Origin: JAAYEA01 sp012689325
GTDB lineage: Bacteria; Chloroflexota; Anaerolineae; JAAYEA01
Reading direction: 5' to 3'
Assembly: GCA_036841525.1 (NCBI GenBank)
Contig: DAITVZ010000146.1
Span: 1-5,513 of the forward strand
Length of the DNA: 5,513 nt
Shown: positions 4,538-5,513 of the stretch, in pieces
How the letters are laid out: the number at the start of each line of letters is the position of its first letter
Numbering within the stretch: the first letter of the stretch is position 1
Notes under the pieces: generated by a model
Databases searched by the model: none
Seen by the model: only the letters and a program-made list of their open reading frames with translations
Told to the model about the DNA's origin: nothing
Made by a program: the position numbers and the translations under genes

Positions 4538-5513
4538 ATGCCCAAACAAGATCAAGTCACGCAGGAGCAGGAGGGCACGCCGGTGAGCGACCTGCCCGCC
4601 ACGCCCGCGCCGGGGCAGCCCGCGGCGGCGGAGGAGGCGCCGGCCCCGCCGTCGGACCACCTGCGGCGCTGGTTCGGCCCGCTCTCGCTGCAGGCGGACG
4701 GGCAACTCCCCGCCTGGATCCCGATCCACCGCCTCTGCGACCGGGTGCACCCCATCCATGGCGCCATCGTGATGACCGAGGCCAAGATGGACCAGGCCAT
4801 CGCCAACTTTGACGCCGGGGTCCTCCGGCCGGAGAGCCCCAGGCATCTCCAGATCCCCATCGACACACGCCACTCCGGGGACGCCGCCTGCGGCTGGATC
4901 GCGGAGATGCGCAAGGAACTCCCCTACCTCATGGCCAGGCCGGCCTGGACGGAGCACGGCAAGCAGGTCGTCCTCGATCGCCAGTTCCTCTACATCTCGC
5001 CGGTCTACGAGGATGATCCCGAGCGCGGCCCGATCTTTAAGGAGGCCACGCTGACCAACCGCGATTTCCTCAAGATGCCCCCCATTCTGCTGGACGAGGG
5101 CGTGACCGCGGGCGATCTCGACTCGCCCTGGGTCGCCGCGGCCGCCCCGGATCCGCAACCACCACCGACAAGGAGGCCCATCATGTCCGAGGCAACCACC
5201 ACCGAGAAAGCGCGTCCCGCCGTCGCCGAGACGCCCGCGGCGCCGACGCCCGTCCCTGGCGCGCCAGCCTCTGGCGCGCCGGCCCCTGGGGCCGCCGCCC
5301 CCGGGGCGCCGGAGGCCAAGGCCCTGGAGGAGCTGCAGCACACCCTCAAGAGCCTGGCGGAGCTGGTGGAGAAACAGAACAGGCAACTGGAGAGGCAGGC
5401 GGCCCAGCTACAGGCGGCGGAGGGCGACGCGAGATTGGCCGAGGTCACGCGCCTCACGGAGGCAGCGGCGGCCCGCGGCGTCGACGCCTTCACCGTCCAC
5501 ACGCTGCGCTCCA
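4538..5513 (+). CDS. Mu gpI-like prohead protease with C-terminal scaffold region, 3'-partial
   Basis: The frame is open from 4538 to the window end, giving 325 codons. I chose this start because AGGAGG lies 6 nt upstream; in-frame ATGs at 4457 and 4475 lack such a site. Residues 1-40 are Pro/Ala-rich. Residues ~105-185 carry the Mu-like I protein (phage capsid maturation protease) signature: IDTRHSGD (108-115, in the place of the usual D-x-E-H), GWI (119-121), PAWTEHGK (135-142), YISPVY (152-157) and ATLTNRDF (170-177). From residue 216 the protein becomes an Ala/Pro/Gly linker followed by a coiled-coil-like helix rich in Glu, Gln and Leu, as in scaffold domains. These proteases cleave scaffold and capsid inside the immature head. 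Portal, MuF-type and other head genes that normally precede it are absent upstream. The major capsid gene would be expected just outside the window to the right. Confidence 0.8.
   Translation, partial: MPKQDQVTQEQEGTPVSDLPATPAPGQPAAAEEAPAPPSDHLRRWFGPLSLQADGQLPAWIPIHRLCDRVHPIHGAIVMTEAKMDQAIANFDAGVLRPESPRHLQIPIDTRHSGDAACGWIAEMRKELPYLMARPAWTEHGKQVVLDRQFLYISPVYEDDPERGPIFKEATLTNRDFLKMPPILLDEGVTAGDLDSPWVAAAAPDPQPPPTRRPIMSEATTTEKARPAVAETPAAPTPVPGAPASGAPAPGAAAPGAPEAKALEELQHTLKSLAELVEKQNRQLERQAAQLQAAEGDARLAEVTRLTEAAAARGVDAFTVHTLRS
5171..5176 (+). promoter_or_regulatory. Internal Shine-Dalgarno for the nested scaffold start
   Basis: AGGAGG (5171-5176) sits 6 nt before an in-frame ATG at 5183, inside the protease gene. 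The same AAGGAGGCC sequence and the same 6-nt spacing occur at the protease start (4538). This makes a second translation start credible rather than accidental. Confidence 0.65.
5183..5513 (+). CDS. Nested in-frame capsid scaffold protein, 3'-partial
   Basis: Translation from the internal ATG (codon 216 of the protease) would give a protein starting MSEATTTEKARP. A low-complexity Ala/Pro/Gly linker follows (about residues 16-43), containing a 15-nt-period tandem repeat (TGGCGCGCC at 5257-5265 and 5272-5280). Next comes a long charged helix (ALEELQHTLKSLAELVEKQN onward) with coiled-coil character, open at the window end. In Mu (I/Z) and lambda (C/Nu3) the scaffold is made in this way from within the protease gene. 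The product would be made in excess over the protease, guide prohead assembly and be removed by the protease. The fused and separate forms would share the helix. The inference rests on the start signal, composition and family precedent. Confidence 0.65.
   Translation, partial: MSEATTTEKARPAVAETPAAPTPVPGAPASGAPAPGAAAPGAPEAKALEELQHTLKSLAELVEKQNRQLERQAAQLQAAEGDARLAEVTRLTEAAAARGVDAFTVHTLRS

Noticed and set aside
4457..4540. In-frame upstream ATGs (4457, 4475) as the protease start
   Set aside because: Neither has a Shine-Dalgarno at proper spacing, whereas 4538 has AGGAGG 6 nt upstream. The added residues would be encoded by the leader hairpin.
3863..5386. 507-codon open frame on the minus strand spanning the intergenic region
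   Set aside because: It runs antisense to the FGE 3' end and to the phage protease, is Gly/Arg-rich without motifs, and would cross the promoter and leader. The + strand readings are far better supported.

Overview
The window is GC-rich bacterial DNA with all genes on the + strand. It looks like an accessory island: two tandem conflict-system genes followed by what looks like the edge of a phage structural module. The STAND-type NACHT ATPase, with its 'SGIDPKA' pre-NACHT segment, Gly-rich hexad stretch and C-terminal formylglycine-generating-enzyme (FGE)-like domain, resembles proteins common in Chloroflexota (Anaerolineae/Caldilineae types) and in some large-genome Gammaproteobacteria. I cannot decide between these from sequence alone.

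Left part (1-829): the 3' end of a gene whose visible part is a complete FGE-like (C-type-lectin-fold) domain. Its start lies outside the window. By comparison with the next gene, it is probably the C-terminus of another NACHT-FGE protein.

Middle (857-4006): a complete 1049-residue protein made of an unassigned helical N-terminus, a Gly-rich repeat, a NACHT ATPase with intact Walker A and B, a helical region and an FGE-like domain. The FGE domain is paralogous to that of the upstream gene. Neither FGE domain has the catalytic cysteine pair of true FGEs, so both are better read as ligand- or target-recognition domains. Their last ~40 residues differ mainly at NNY codons set in a conserved frame. 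This is the layout of variable regions of diversity-generating retroelements (DGRs), although no reverse transcriptase or template repeat is in the window. Each domain end is followed at nearly the same offset by an inverted repeat.

Right part (4007-5513): a 531-nt non-coding stretch holds a GC-rich hairpin after the NACHT gene, a good sigma70-type extended -10 promoter embedded in repeated CATATCCG motifs, and a ~270-nt leader with hairpins, one next to the ribosome binding site. It leads into an open-ended gene for a Mu gpI-like prohead protease. That gene carries an in-frame internal start with its own perfect Shine-Dalgarno, as expected for a nested capsid scaffold protein (the Mu I/Z and lambda C/Nu3 arrangement).

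Taken together, the window joins a probable anti-phage or self/non-self recognition locus to a phage head-assembly locus. The protease gene has its own promoter and none of the head genes that normally precede it, so this may be a prophage edge, a degraded prophage or a domesticated capsid module.
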